NCBI GenBank assembly: GCA_016717655.1
Contig: JADKFC010000022.1
Coordinates: 1 to 28,350, forward strand
Length of the DNA: 28,350 nucleotides
Reading direction: 5' to 3'
Source of the DNA: Saprospiraceae bacterium
Lineage (GTDB): Bacteria; Bacteroidota; Bacteroidia; Chitinophagales; Saprospiraceae
This document shows, piece after piece, positions 18,831 through 27,059 of the stretch. How positions within the stretch are numbered: position 1 is the stretch's first letter; every line of letters begins with the position of its first letter. Made by a program: the position numbers and the translations under genes. The notes under the pieces were generated by a model. That model did no database searches and was not told where the DNA came from. It worked only from the letters and a program-made list of their open reading frames with translations.

Positions 18831-19961
18831 ATGAAACGCCTCATCCTCTTAGAACACGCGGCCCATTTTGAAGTGGCCAGGTCCTATGCCCTGTTGTTCG
18901 CTGCTGCGGGTTGGGAGGTGGTGCTGGCGGTCAATGAACAAAATGCCGGCTTTTTAAGGCCTGTTTTCGAGGGCAAAAAGGAAATTTCATTTCATGTTTT
19001 GATAAAAGGTGGCCACGAGGCTGATTATTGGTCAGCGTTGGATGACTTGATAAAAAATAGTAATCTCGTCATTGTTTGTTCGCATGAAAAAAGGAGTGGG
19101 GGTCTTTGGCACAAAAGTGGAAAGACACCATGGTATCTGGTCATCCATGACGGATACAATTATCTAAATCCGCTCCGCCACCTCGCATGGGGTGGTGGCC
19201 CGATTCAATGGCTCCGCATAGGTAAATACCTGGCTACCGGTTATTTTTCAGAGAGAAAAAAATCAGCTGTACAATACGATGGGTGGATTACCCCGGTGCC
19301 ATGGCCCCAGGAATGGCAGGCACAAAGTGGCGTAAAAAAAGTGGTCTACCTGCCTTTTTTGTGGAATGAAAGTCAAAGCCAGCCAACCTCTACGGGTTTT
19401 CAGATTGTCATTCCCGGCACCGTCAATCTGCGGAGCAGAGACTATCAAATGGTCACCAGGGTGTTGGAATTATTGGCTAGCAGGACCCTAAAATCAGGAC
19501 TCAAAGTCACCTTACTCGGCAAGATCAATGGTAAATCAGAAAGGCATTTGTTGTACACCATGCAAAAGATTTGCGGTGCTGCTATCGAATTAACTTATTA
19601 TACTAAAGCCATCGACAGTCAAACCTTTGACCACATAATGGAAGAGGCTGATCTATTGTGGCTGCCTCTCCACCGACAATGGCAATATGGTGTGGTAATG
19701 GAAGAGGGCGGCATCTCCTGCCTTTCCGGCAACATTGGCGACTGGGTGCGCTTTGGTAAAAAAGCCCTGGTTCCGTCCCACTATCCTAGTCCTGAAATCC
19801 TCGAAGAAAAAAGATGGACCTACAAGGATGGACAAGAAGCAGCTGATCTTATTGTCGCCCTATTTGAAAAGAAAAACCAACAAGAAAAAGAGCACACTGA
19901 AGCCGACGTCTTTGCCGATTTCAACGCCCAACAAATAGCCAGGGTCAACGCCCTGCTCTAA
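18831..19961 (+). CDS. glycosyltransferase-like protein (GT-B fold suspected)
   Basis: The protein is 376 residues from the ATG at 18831. The same frame is open 50 codons further upstream, but that part is translated from the heptamer repeats (RFTLYAW..LCAVRFTLCAM) and is not a real N-terminus. The N-terminal half resembles a Rossmann-like domain (LEHAAHFEVARSYALLFAAA; VVLAVNEQNAGF). The second half has features of retaining GT-B transferases: a VVYLPFLWN linker, VIPGTVNLRSRDY, VTLLGKINGKSE, and an acidic segment MEEADLLWLPLH before a gapped GKKALVPSHYPSPEIL. No signal peptide. Function and sugar donor cannot be told, and family membership is by resemblance only. It ends 14 bases from the convergent DUF4440 gene. 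Confidence 0.6.
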   Translation: MKRLILLEHAAHFEVARSYALLFAAAGWEVVLAVNEQNAGFLRPVFEGKKEISFHVLIKGGHEADYWSALDDLIKNSNLVIVCSHEKRSGGLWHKSGKTPWYLVIHDGYNYLNPLRHLAWGGGPIQWLRIGKYLATGYFSERKKSAVQYDGWITPVPWPQEWQAQSGVKKVVYLPFLWNESQSQPTSTGFQIVIPGTVNLRSRDYQMVTRVLELLASRTLKSGLKVTLLGKINGKSERHLLYTMQKICGAAIELTYYTKAIDSQTFDHIMEEADLLWLPLHRQWQYGVVMEEGGISCLSGNIGDWVRFGKKALVPSHYPSPEILEEKRWTYKDGQEAADLIVALFEKKNQQEKEHTEADVFADFNAQQIARVNALL

Positions 19962-19975
19962 GTTGATCGAAATCG

Positions 19976-20503
19976 TTATCTCGCCCTGTGGTCATAAGAG
20001 ATCACTCTTTTTAACCTCCATTCTCCCTCACATTTAATCCATAGGTGATGAAACCTGGCCTTGCTCGTTATGTATTTTTCAACGCCCTGCTTTTCTCCAT
20101 AAAAAGAGTGGTAACCGGATTGTAGGGCTCCATAGACATCGCCATTTTTTCTCAACAGATGTACTTCACTTTTTTTCTCATCCAACTCCCGCGTTGCCTT
20201 ATAATCCATAGTACACAAGGCCGCCAGTGATTTCAAAAAATCATCTTTGGAATAAATGGCTCCCGCCTGATCGTGGTAAAATTCAAAACTTTCTGCCATC
20301 AACTTCCGCACCGTAGCCGTATCACATTGGTTATATCCCAACTTAAACAACAGGCTATCCTGCTGCATTATCTCAGCATAAACCTTGTTGTAAACTGAAT
20401 CCGCTGCCTGTCCCAAAACCGGTCTTGGCGCAATAAAAAGCACTATTAACCAAAAAATGATGGACCCTATGCCACCCATGTATTGTCTTATGTCTCCACT
20501 CAT
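19976..20503 (-). CDS. exported DUF4440 / SnoaL-like (NTF2 fold) protein
   Basis: The protein is about 175 residues from the ATG at 20503. A TTG at 20542 is in frame, but it overlaps the promoter box, so the shorter form is preferred. A hydrophobic N-terminal segment (IGSIIFWLIVLFIAPRPV) ending LGQA is a signal peptide. The rest follows the DUF4440 pattern: AEIMQQDSLLFKLGYNQCDT, ESFEFYHDQAGAIYSKDDFL near the middle, and HHLWIKCEGEWRLKRVISYD at the end. Such small cone-shaped domains bind ligands or catalyse varied reactions; the function here is unknown. It stands alone between convergent and divergent neighbours. Confidence 0.85.
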   Translation of the reverse strand: MSGDIRQYMGGIGSIIFWLIVLFIAPRPVLGQAADSVYNKVYAEIMQQDSLLFKLGYNQCDTATVRKLMAESFEFYHDQAGAIYSKDDFLKSLAALCTMDYKATRELDEKKSEVHLLRKNGDVYGALQSGYHSFYGEKQGVEKYITSKARFHHLWIKCEGEWRLKRVISYDHRAR

Positions 20504-20539
20504 ATCTTTCTTTTTTAGCCTTCTCAACAGGCAGTCGTA

Positions 20540-20547
20540 CAAAGATA
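20540..20547 (-). promoter_or_regulatory. -7 promoter box of the DUF4440 gene
   Basis: On the minus strand this reads TATCTTTG, a full match to TAnnTTTG, 37 bases before the ATG at 20503. It argues against the TTG start at 20542. Confidence 0.5.
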
Positions 20548-20580
20548 CAAATACGTTGGCAAAAGAGGATGGGTTACATA

Positions 20581-20650
20581 GGGGCTAGGGGATAGGGACT
20601 GGGGGATAATTAGGGACTAGGGGCTAGGGACTAGGGGATAGGGACTGGGG
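20581..20650 (+). repeat. G-rich tandem heptamers (GGGNNTR), likely G-quadruplex former
   Basis: Seven-base units such as GGGGCTA, GGGGATA, GGGACTG and GGGACTA follow one another, interrupted once by ATTA at 20609-20612. Each unit supplies a run of three to five G with a short loop, so several overlapping G-quadruplex motifs exist on the plus strand. The same family appears in reverse orientation at 23631-23670. Confidence 0.85.
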
Positions 20651-20744
20651 CTCCCATCACTACGGATGGGACAAGTAGGGGATAATTGTCCGCAAAAGAT
20701 CATTTGAGCAAAATAATCGCAGATCAAAATTGAGTGGCATTGCT

Positions 20745-20752
20745 TACATTTG
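20745..20752 (+). promoter_or_regulatory. -7 promoter box of the CotH-kinase gene
   Basis: TACATTTG is a full match to TAnnTTTG, 17 bases before the ATG at 20770. No TTG is found at the usual -33 distance. Confidence 0.45.
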
Positions 20753-20769
20753 GCGATCAAAACCATTTT

Positions 20770-23349
20770 ATGAAATTTTTACTTACCGCCCTCCTTGCCC
20801 TGATTTTTACTTTCATGCAGGCGCAGGTTATCATTAGCGAATATTCATCATCCAACTTAAGAGACTTTGAAGATAATTTTGGAGAACACGATGATTGGAT
20901 AGAGTTGCACAATGCGGGCAATAATGATGTAAACATTGGGGGCTGGTACCTTTCAGATAAAGAGAGCAAGCCCAAAAAATGGGGCATACCGCAGGGTACC
21001 ATCATCGAGGCAGGAGGATACCTCTTGTTTTGGGCCTCGGGCAGAGATGTGGCGGTTGATGGTAACTTTCACACCAACTTTAAATTTACCCAGACCAATG
21101 GAGATGAGTTTGTGATCGTGGCCAATGCCGCAGGTACCATCATCGATAAATCAGCGGTAGAACTTACCGCCCTCAGCCACTCACGCGGTCGAAGAGCGGG
21201 ACAAGGGTTGACATGGTTTATCTTTACCCAGCCCACGCCCGGCTATGCCAATGAAGGTGCTTGGTACAAGGCCTATACACCCCGACCCAAGATCCAGACC
21301 AAAGCAGGATTTTATGACAATGCCATCAACACCGAAGTAACCACTACCGCCGGCTTCGACCTCAGATATACCCTCGATGGCAGAAATGTAAGTGTAGATG
21401 ACGAAATCTACACAGGCCCCATCGAGATCGACGCCACCTCGGTATTGAAGGTGAGACATTTTAGCACCGACACCCTGGTCTTACCCGGACTAATGGACTT
21501 TGCTACCTTTTTTATCAATGAGCCCGAAACAAAACTTCCTGTAGTATCCGTAGCATCTGATGAAGCCATCACACTGGCTGACGGTGACAGGAACCTCAAT
21601 CCCATTTCCTCATTTGAATATTTTGATACCAACGGCGAAAAAAAGGCCACTTCATTTGGTGAACTCGACAGCCACGGCCAAGACTCATGGATCAATCCCC
21701 AGCGCAGCCTGGATTGGATCTCGCGCGATGAAATGGGTTATAATTCCGGTGCCAAAGAAAAAATATTCAACTACTCAGATCGCGATGAATACCAACGCAT
21801 CATCCTCCGGGCATCGGGTGACGACAACTATCCCTCCGTTGGTGATTTTGACCACGAAGGCAGCACCCACATCCGCGATGAATATGTACACACCCTTGTT
21901 CAGAAGTCGGACATGCACATGGATGTAAGGGCTTTGGAAAGATGTCTGGTCTATCTCAACGGTGTTTATTGGGGAGTATATACCCTGCGTGAAAAACCAG
22001 ATGATCACGACTACACCTCTTACACCTATGATCAGGACAAATACGACCTGCAATACCTCAAAACCTGGGGCGAAAGCTGGGCTGAGTACGGCGGCGATAA
22101 AGCCCTTCGCGATTGGGAGGCCCTGCGCGATTTCATCCTGTCGAGTGACCTGTCAGACAATACCACCGTACAAAAAATAGAAGAACAACTCGACCTCACC
22201 AGCCTGATGGACTATATGATTGCCAACCTCAGCGTGGTGTCTTCCGACTGGATGAACTACAACACCGGCTGGTGGCGTGGACTCAATCCCGATGGAGGTC
22301 ATAAAAAATGGGGCTACATCATGTGGGACAACGATGCTACGTTTGATTACTATATCAATTACTCCGGTGTACCCAACACCAATCCCGATGCGCAAGCTTG
22401 CGACCTGGAAGGCATAGCCTCGTATATGGACTTCTTTTTCCCAACCGACACCACGTGGGTCGTCAACGAAGCAGATTCCTTCCTTATCAATGGAGAGTGG
22501 TACGTTTATCCTGCCGATAGTTTTTACATCTACCCCGACCTCGGCAAACACGAAAAAATCTTCCTGAAACTGATAGAAGAAAACACCGACTTCCGCAACC
22601 GCTACTTCGCCCGCTACGCCGATATGAACAGCACCATATTCAGCTGCGAAGTGATGACCACCACCCTCGACAGCCTCCTCGCCATCCTTGAGCCCGAGAT
22701 GCCCCGCCAGATCGAAAGATGGGGTGGCTCCATGAACGAGTGGAAACGCAATGTCCAGGACCTCAAAGATTTTATCGCCCAGCGTTGTCAACTCATCAAT
22801 GCAGGCATAGCCGAGTGTTACAATCTCACCGGCCCTTACAACGTTGTTCTTCAGACAGATCCTCCCCAAAGCGGCTCCATCCAATTCAACACCCTCACCC
22901 ACACCACCCTACCCTGGACCGGAGAATACTTTGGAAACATGACCCAAAGTCTGGTAGCCACCCCCAAAGCGGGCTTTACCTTCGAAGGCTGGCAATCATC
23001 CAACGGCCAAACCACCTTTGCAGACCCTGCCAAAGCCAGTACCAATGCCACACTTGGCGCCCCAGATACCCTCACCGCAGTCTTCCGCAACCTCACCGCC
23101 ACAAAAGACCAGGAGGTTTCAACCCTTAGTTTTTATCCCAACCCCACCAGCGGCCTTGTAAGCATCTCTGATGGAAGTTATGCCAATGGCAGCCCTTACG
23201 AGATAATAAACGCGGATGGCAAAAAAGTAGCCAGTGGACAACTCAGCAATCACCAGATCAATTTGGAGGGATTGGTGTCCGGCATCTATGCCATTAGTGT
23301 CTATAATGCAGATAAGTTAGCCATGGGTAAAGTGGTTTTGATAAGGTGA
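20770..23349 (+). CDS. secreted CotH-kinase-family protein with lamin-tail domain and type IX signal
   Basis: The protein is 859 residues from the ATG at 20770; a GTG 36 bases upstream overlaps the promoter box and was rejected. A signal peptide (MKFLLTALLALIFTFMQAQ) leads into a lamin-tail domain (about 20-150; DDWIELHNAGNNDVNIGGWY). A chitobiase C-terminal/Fn3-like segment follows (about 185-245; FDLRYTLDGRNVSVDDEIYT), then the CotH kinase core (about 255-680). Core landmarks are YLNGVYWGVYTLREKPDDHD near residue 395 and IMWDNDATFDYY near 517. An InlB-like repeat (TPKAGFTFEGWQSSNG) precedes a Por-type sorting domain (YPNPTSGLVSISDG ... GIYAISVYNADKLA). CotH proteins are atypical protein kinases acting on extracytoplasmic targets. 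The architecture suggests a cell-surface or released protein; targets are unknown. Confidence 0.88.
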   Translation: MKFLLTALLALIFTFMQAQVIISEYSSSNLRDFEDNFGEHDDWIELHNAGNNDVNIGGWYLSDKESKPKKWGIPQGTIIEAGGYLLFWASGRDVAVDGNFHTNFKFTQTNGDEFVIVANAAGTIIDKSAVELTALSHSRGRRAGQGLTWFIFTQPTPGYANEGAWYKAYTPRPKIQTKAGFYDNAINTEVTTTAGFDLRYTLDGRNVSVDDEIYTGPIEIDATSVLKVRHFSTDTLVLPGLMDFATFFINEPETKLPVVSVASDEAITLADGDRNLNPISSFEYFDTNGEKKATSFGELDSHGQDSWINPQRSLDWISRDEMGYNSGAKEKIFNYSDRDEYQRIILRASGDDNYPSVGDFDHEGSTHIRDEYVHTLVQKSDMHMDVRALERCLVYLNGVYWGVYTLREKPDDHDYTSYTYDQDKYDLQYLKTWGESWAEYGGDKALRDWEALRDFILSSDLSDNTTVQKIEEQLDLTSLMDYMIANLSVVSSDWMNYNTGWWRGLNPDGGHKKWGYIMWDNDATFDYYINYSGVPNTNPDAQACDLEGIASYMDFFFPTDTTWVVNEADSFLINGEWYVYPADSFYIYPDLGKHEKIFLKLIEENTDFRNRYFARYADMNSTIFSCEVMTTTLDSLLAILEPEMPRQIERWGGSMNEWKRNVQDLKDFIAQRCQLINAGIAECYNLTGPYNVVLQTDPPQSGSIQFNTLTHTTLPWTGEYFGNMTQSLVATPKAGFTFEGWQSSNGQTTFADPAKASTNATLGAPDTLTAVFRNLTATKDQEVSTLSFYPNPTSGLVSISDGSYANGSPYEIINADGKKVASGQLSNHQINLEGLVSGIYAISVYNADKLAMGKVVLIR

Positions 23350-23473
23350 TGACAGACACTCACCTTAATTACCTTATTGATTAAAAAATCCCAATCTCGT
23401 TATCAGGTAAATAGTCTTGTTGTGGCAGTAACCCACATAGAGACCTATCACATAATAAAGAGATTCAGCAGGA

Positions 23474-23520
23474 TTAAAACATTAAGCATTTAGTGACATT
23501 AAGGATTACATTAACATTAC
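23474..23520. repeat. ACATTAAG/ACATTA short repeats
   Basis: Units such as ACATTAAGCATT, ACATTAAGGATT and ACATTA follow one another at irregular spacing. It is a third kind of low-complexity repeat and is less regular than the heptamer tracts. Confidence 0.5.
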
Positions 23521-23630
23521 TATTCTTAATGCATCTTCATGCCCCTAATGCTGGTGCCTATAAAACGTAGTTTTGTAGTGCATTTCAAAAAAAAGCCCAA
23601 TCTCTTTACCTTGCAAAAAGCTTCACTGTG

Positions 23631-23670
23631 CCCCCCTATAACCTAGCCCCTAACCCCTATCCCCTACTTT
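23631..23670 (-). repeat. C-rich tract, inverted copy of the GGGNNTR heptamers
   Basis: Read on the minus strand, the units are GGGGATA, GGGGTTA, GGGGCTA and a degenerate one. This is the same family as at 20581-20650 but in opposite orientation. The two tracts bracket the CotH gene. Confidence 0.7.
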
Positions 23671-23699
23671 CCATTCACAAAACATTAACGATAACGCTA

Positions 23700-23731
23700 T
23701 TGACAATACCCAAAATATCTATATATATTTG
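23700..23731 (+). promoter_or_regulatory. Bacteroidota promoter without an intact gene
   Basis: TTG at 23700-23702 and TATATTTG at 23724-23731 (full match to TAnnTTTG) are separated by 21 bases, close to the usual spacing of about 19. An AT-rich leader of about 140 bases follows, leading to a gene stub at 23878. Confidence 0.55.
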
Positions 23732-23877
23732 CACCATCAAGGAAATACTGTTTCCGGCGGAAAAAAATTAAAAAATATTTTCAATTCCCGGAACTTTTCC
23801 TGACCCTGCCCCGTTGTAGGTTTTGTCTTTGGTTCATTTAATCTTTAACATTGGTAAAAATTAAAATTTGAATCACG

Positions 23878-23910
23878 ATGACAAAAAAATCTTTTTACGC
23901 CCGAATTTAG
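23878..23910 (+). pseudogene. stub of a secreted-protein gene
   Basis: An ATG after a purine-rich, AT-rich leader opens MTKKSFYARI and then meets TAG. If one T were restored in ATTTAGGG, the frame would read ARILGFLLKEP, which looks like the start of a signal peptide. Nothing recognisable follows in any frame up to 24205. I read it as a decayed or deleted gene with its promoter left behind; a real ten-residue leader peptide is less likely. Confidence 0.4.
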
Positions 23911-24205
23911 GGTTCTTATTAAAAGAGCCATTTTCCATCTTATAAGCGGCCAAGTTAGGCGGAGCGCGGAGCGCATTGCGCCAAAGCGTCTAAGTTTGTG
24001 TTATTTACATTCCCAGCAATTTTAGGTTTAGATGTTACCAGTCCCCTCTGGTCAGCGGGCCAAGCTTGATTTTTTTTGTTACTTTTTGATCAAGCAAAAA
24101 AAGTAAACGAAATACAAACTCATTGTAAATGGTACCCTCTCTATAAGTAAACTAAGAAGCAATTTAAAACTGGAAGTTTTTTTTCAATTTTAAAAACTTC
24201 TTTAC
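23911..24205. repeat. spacer with dispersed repeats and inverted repeat
   Basis: There is no gene here. The GC-rich element GGCGGAGCGCGGA lies at 23958-23970 (compare 18505). At 24065-24107 are overlapping inverted repeats: CTTGAT...ATCAAG (24065-24094) and GTTACTTTTT...AAAAAAAGTAAAC (24078-24108). They have long A and T runs and could act as a terminator-like hairpin. Confidence 0.5.
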
Positions 24206-24656
24206 ATGAGACAGTACTTTTTTTTGGCACTAGTAAGTGCAACCCTTTTTGCCAGCTGTTCAAAAAACAGTGACACCTTCTTCACCTCCAACCCGGTCGC
24301 TGAAAGTCGAACCTATGAAATGATGGAGATTAGCATCCAGACCACTGGAGACAACCAAATTGATCTTACCCCTGAAAGGGTGGTGATTTCAAACCCAAAT
24401 GCCGCATCGTTTACCGTGACCGTAGATCCGGGATTGGTGACCGAACAAGTCTACACCGCAGTGTCGCTCACTGCTTCTCACCGCTGATGGCCTCAAGATC
24501 ACCAAAAATCCGGGGCTGTATCAGGTGGTGTATGAAGACCAGGGAGAAGTGACCATAAGTCCGAATAGTTCTTCTGTGTTTAATCTGAGCATACAACCGC
24601 TTGGGGTGCAAACCTCTGGTTATCAGACCATCATAGAGGAAGTAGAAGGTATCTAG
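24206..24656 (+). CDS. small lipoprotein, one frameshift
   Basis: The signal peptide MRQYFFLALVSATLFASC ends in a lipobox (LFASC), so the protein should be lipid-anchored through its cysteine. About 75 further residues are readable, including a beta-rich part. At about 24463 one extra C breaks the frame: AVSL-LLLTADGLKIT becomes AVSLTASHR-stop. The rest reads on in the next frame (NPGLYQVVYEDQGEVTISPN ... EEVEGI) to the TAG at 24654-24656. Full length would be about 150 residues. No domain recognised. A terminator follows 17 bases after the stop. Confidence 0.6.
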
Positions 24657-24672
24657 TTGATAATCAACAATT

Positions 24673-24700
24673 TGGCGGACCCTTAAAGTCCGCCATTTTT
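24673..24700. terminator. rho-independent terminator
   Basis: The stem TGGCGGAC / GTCCGCCA with a seven-base loop is followed by a T-run on the plus strand. It ends the lipoprotein transcript. The last codons of the minus-strand pseudogene (NGGL-stop) lie inside the hairpin. Confidence 0.8.
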
Positions 24701-26078
24701 ATTTTCTAAGCATCGTTTACAATACTTTCGATAAAATACGGGATTATAATCTTCCATAGACAATTTTCCTGGTTTGGCATCAATGTCCCTCATCAAACGA
24801 TACATATTCCTGTATTTTGATAGCGCCTCTGCACTCATTTTATCTTTGTTGTATCTTAAATAATTATTAAAATTATGAACTTGCCTTTTATAAGCTGTTT
24901 CATCCTTTTTCCTATTTTCAAAAGCAGCTATCAAGTCAAGCCCTTGTGCCAGATAACGTTGGTTGGGTGAGAGATCAGTCACATTGGTATTGTTCTTGAT
25001 GTTGTGATATTTCTCCTTATAAAAGTATACCTGTGCGGTCCCTATTTTAATTGCAGACTGACTATATCTTGGGTCAACTTCCTTCGACCACTTTTTCACA
25101 AAGGCAAGCATTTCCTTTTCATTCAAAACCCGACACAGTCGTTACTAAATTGTGAAAACTGGAAGGCGACATCTTGCCTTCTTCGGCATAACCCGGTATT
25201 TAATCCATACTGAGCAATATCTACAATTCTGGCCACATCTTTGTGTTTGTCCGAGACCAAAGTTTATTCCAGACGACATGCAGTATCTGGTCAAAACTGA
25301 ATTCATCAGACTACCCTCTTAACCTCATCATTTAATAATGCCTCGCTCAATCCCACCCAGGTTTTGTATCCGGCTTTGAGATCAGTTTAATTGCCTTTAG
25401 GAAGTGTCACCATTTATGTTTTCTTTCGCATTCTTCATCTTCGATATATTGAAGATCCTTGGTCATGTCCAACCTAAAGTACCGCCTAAATGTAAAGACC
25501 TCACTCATCATCATGGCCGCCTTTCCTAAAAAATAAGCGTCAAAACTCTGAAGCATGGCGCGGTAATCTTCCTCCCGGTAGTCATTCATATCCGGATTGT
25601 TGCAAAACAGGTACTCAAAATGCACTTCACTGCGATATTTCTCCAACTTATAGTCCGCCCCTTGCTCATTATCGAGGTTGCGCAAAACCTTGGTCCTCAC
25701 CTGCTCCGCCTGTTGGTGCAGTCCCTTTCGGTTAAGCCATCGTTGTACCAGTAAGTCCTGCTCATAAGGCTCTTTGCGCAGCTGGTCAAGTGCCATCCAT
25801 TCCTGGGCGATGTCGTAGAGTTGAGACAAATAGTTTAGGAAATTTTTTAAACTTGTTTTAGGTAAAACCAAGGAAGCGATTACATCATTACCCGGATAAT
25901 TCTCTAAAATTGCTGGATGTGTGGATAAATAGTCAAAAACTGTAATAGGTCTGAGGAAGACCCAATCTTAGATAGTAGGTATTTTTAAAGTTTCGAGTTT
26001 GTTTTGACTAATGGTGCTTAAAAAGTGAGAAATTTTGGAAGTGACATCTGGTTCTATTAATGGGATAAAAATAAACAT
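24683..26078 (-). pseudogene. broken gene of unknown family
   Basis: One protein seems to run from an ATG at 26078 (MFIFIPLIEPDVTSKISHFL) to 24683. An in-frame TAA at 25968-25970 interrupts it after LKIPTI. It then reads on in the same frame through a long helical part (NYLSQLYDIAQEWMALDQLR, LDMTKDLQYIEDEECERK) to a stop at 25407. The stretch 25127-25406 holds pieces in shifted frames (FSFDQILHVVWNKLW). The last 147 codons (24683-25126; FVKKWSKEVDPRYSQ, LSKYRNMYRLMRDIDAKPG) are intact. The whole would be about 450 residues, mostly alpha-helical, with no signal peptide. I do not recognise the family. Two separate small genes are possible but less likely. Confidence 0.55.
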
Positions 26079-26335
26079 ATTATATTGAAATACAAATATT
26101 TAGTGCACATTAATATACAAATTCAAATAGGAAAAGGTAAATATTTCAGCAAAACCTGATGGAAGAAATTAACTTATTTTCGCTATAAGTATTTTTTAAT
26201 TAAATAATATATGTATCCTAAGAGAAAAGAGTTTGGTCAAAATAACTGTTAAGAATTAAGAAAGAAGGTTGATATATGTGCTCTAATTTCAATCTTATAA
26301 ACATTAGAATATAATTATTTAAGAACCATTTAGTG
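26079..26335. other. AT-rich divergent spacer before cas6
   Basis: This very AT-rich spacer separates the broken unknown gene (minus) from cas6 (plus). On the minus strand near 26093-26100, AATATTTG resembles the -7 box (seven of eight). No CRISPR repeats or leader are seen. Confidence 0.4.
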
Positions 26336-27013
26336 ATGAATAAAACGAGGTATTTACAAATTGTGTTTGATCAAAATTTTCAAGCTTTTGACATACCCAA
26401 ATTACGCTGCTATAATTGAAAAAAAAAAAGAATCGACTTATTTTTACAATCATATTGATAATGAGAAATTTATTTACAGATATCCACTTATCCAATATAA
26501 AATAAAAGATAAGAGACCGTGTCTAATTTGTCTAAAAGAGGCAACAGATGATATCCATTACTTACTAAAGCATAAAGACTTTAAATTTAACATTGGAGGT
26601 AAACTATATGATTTTGAAATTGAAGATGTTTGGTTAAAATATGCTCAAATTCAAACGTGGGACGGCGAATTTAAGTACAGTGTACTTCATTACATGGCCT
26701 TGAATCAGGAAAATTATTCAACCTATAAAAAATTGGAGAGTATTGTTGACAGAATCAATTACATACAAGAATTATTAGAAAAACATGTACAATTATTTGC
26801 TGATGAAATGGAGGCGTATCTACCAATTCCACTGAAAGTCAAACTGATAGAAATAAAGGATGAAAAATTTATTGAGTATAAAGGAGTATTTAATCTAACT
26901 TTTAATATAACATTTAAAACCAATTTAAACATTCCAGATTATGTTGAATTGGAAAAGGAGTAAGTATCGGTTTCGAAATTGTAAGACAATTGATCGAATA
27001 CAAATATAAATGA
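26336..27013 (+). CDS. cas6: CRISPR RNA endonuclease Cas6 (Cas6b-like), two frameshifts
   Basis: The real start appears to be the ATG at 26336 (MNKTRYLQIVFDQNFQAFDI), two frames away from the long open part (26361-26963). Family landmarks are FRYPLIQYK-like IYRYPLIQYKIKDKRPCLIC, the middle segment SVLHYMALNQENYSTYKK, and a C-terminal G-loop reading GKGVSIGFEIVR once the frame is corrected. The frame breaks near 26405 (net gain of 1 or loss of 2; IPKLR/AAIIEK) and near 26950 (net loss of 1), just before the G-loop. Cas6 cuts the CRISPR transcript into guide RNAs. The gene lies 46 bases before cas10 on the same strand. As written, the product would lack the G-loop and be inactive. Base composition is much more AT-rich than in the genes to the left. 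Confidence 0.82.
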
Positions 27014-27059
27014 AAAATTAAAATAAAATCTATTCAAAATAAAACTCTTTAATTCAAGT

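Noticed and set aside
20734..20769. GTG start twelve codons upstream of the CotH-kinase gene
   Set aside because: It overlaps the TACATTTG promoter box and would put polar residues before the signal peptide.
22153..22902. 249-residue minus-strand frame inside the CotH-kinase gene
   Set aside because: It is antisense to conserved kinase-core motifs; its low-complexity Val/Gly-rich product looks like a shadow.
26079..26335. CRISPR leader or array next to cas6
   Set aside because: No repeated unit of 25-40 bases is visible.
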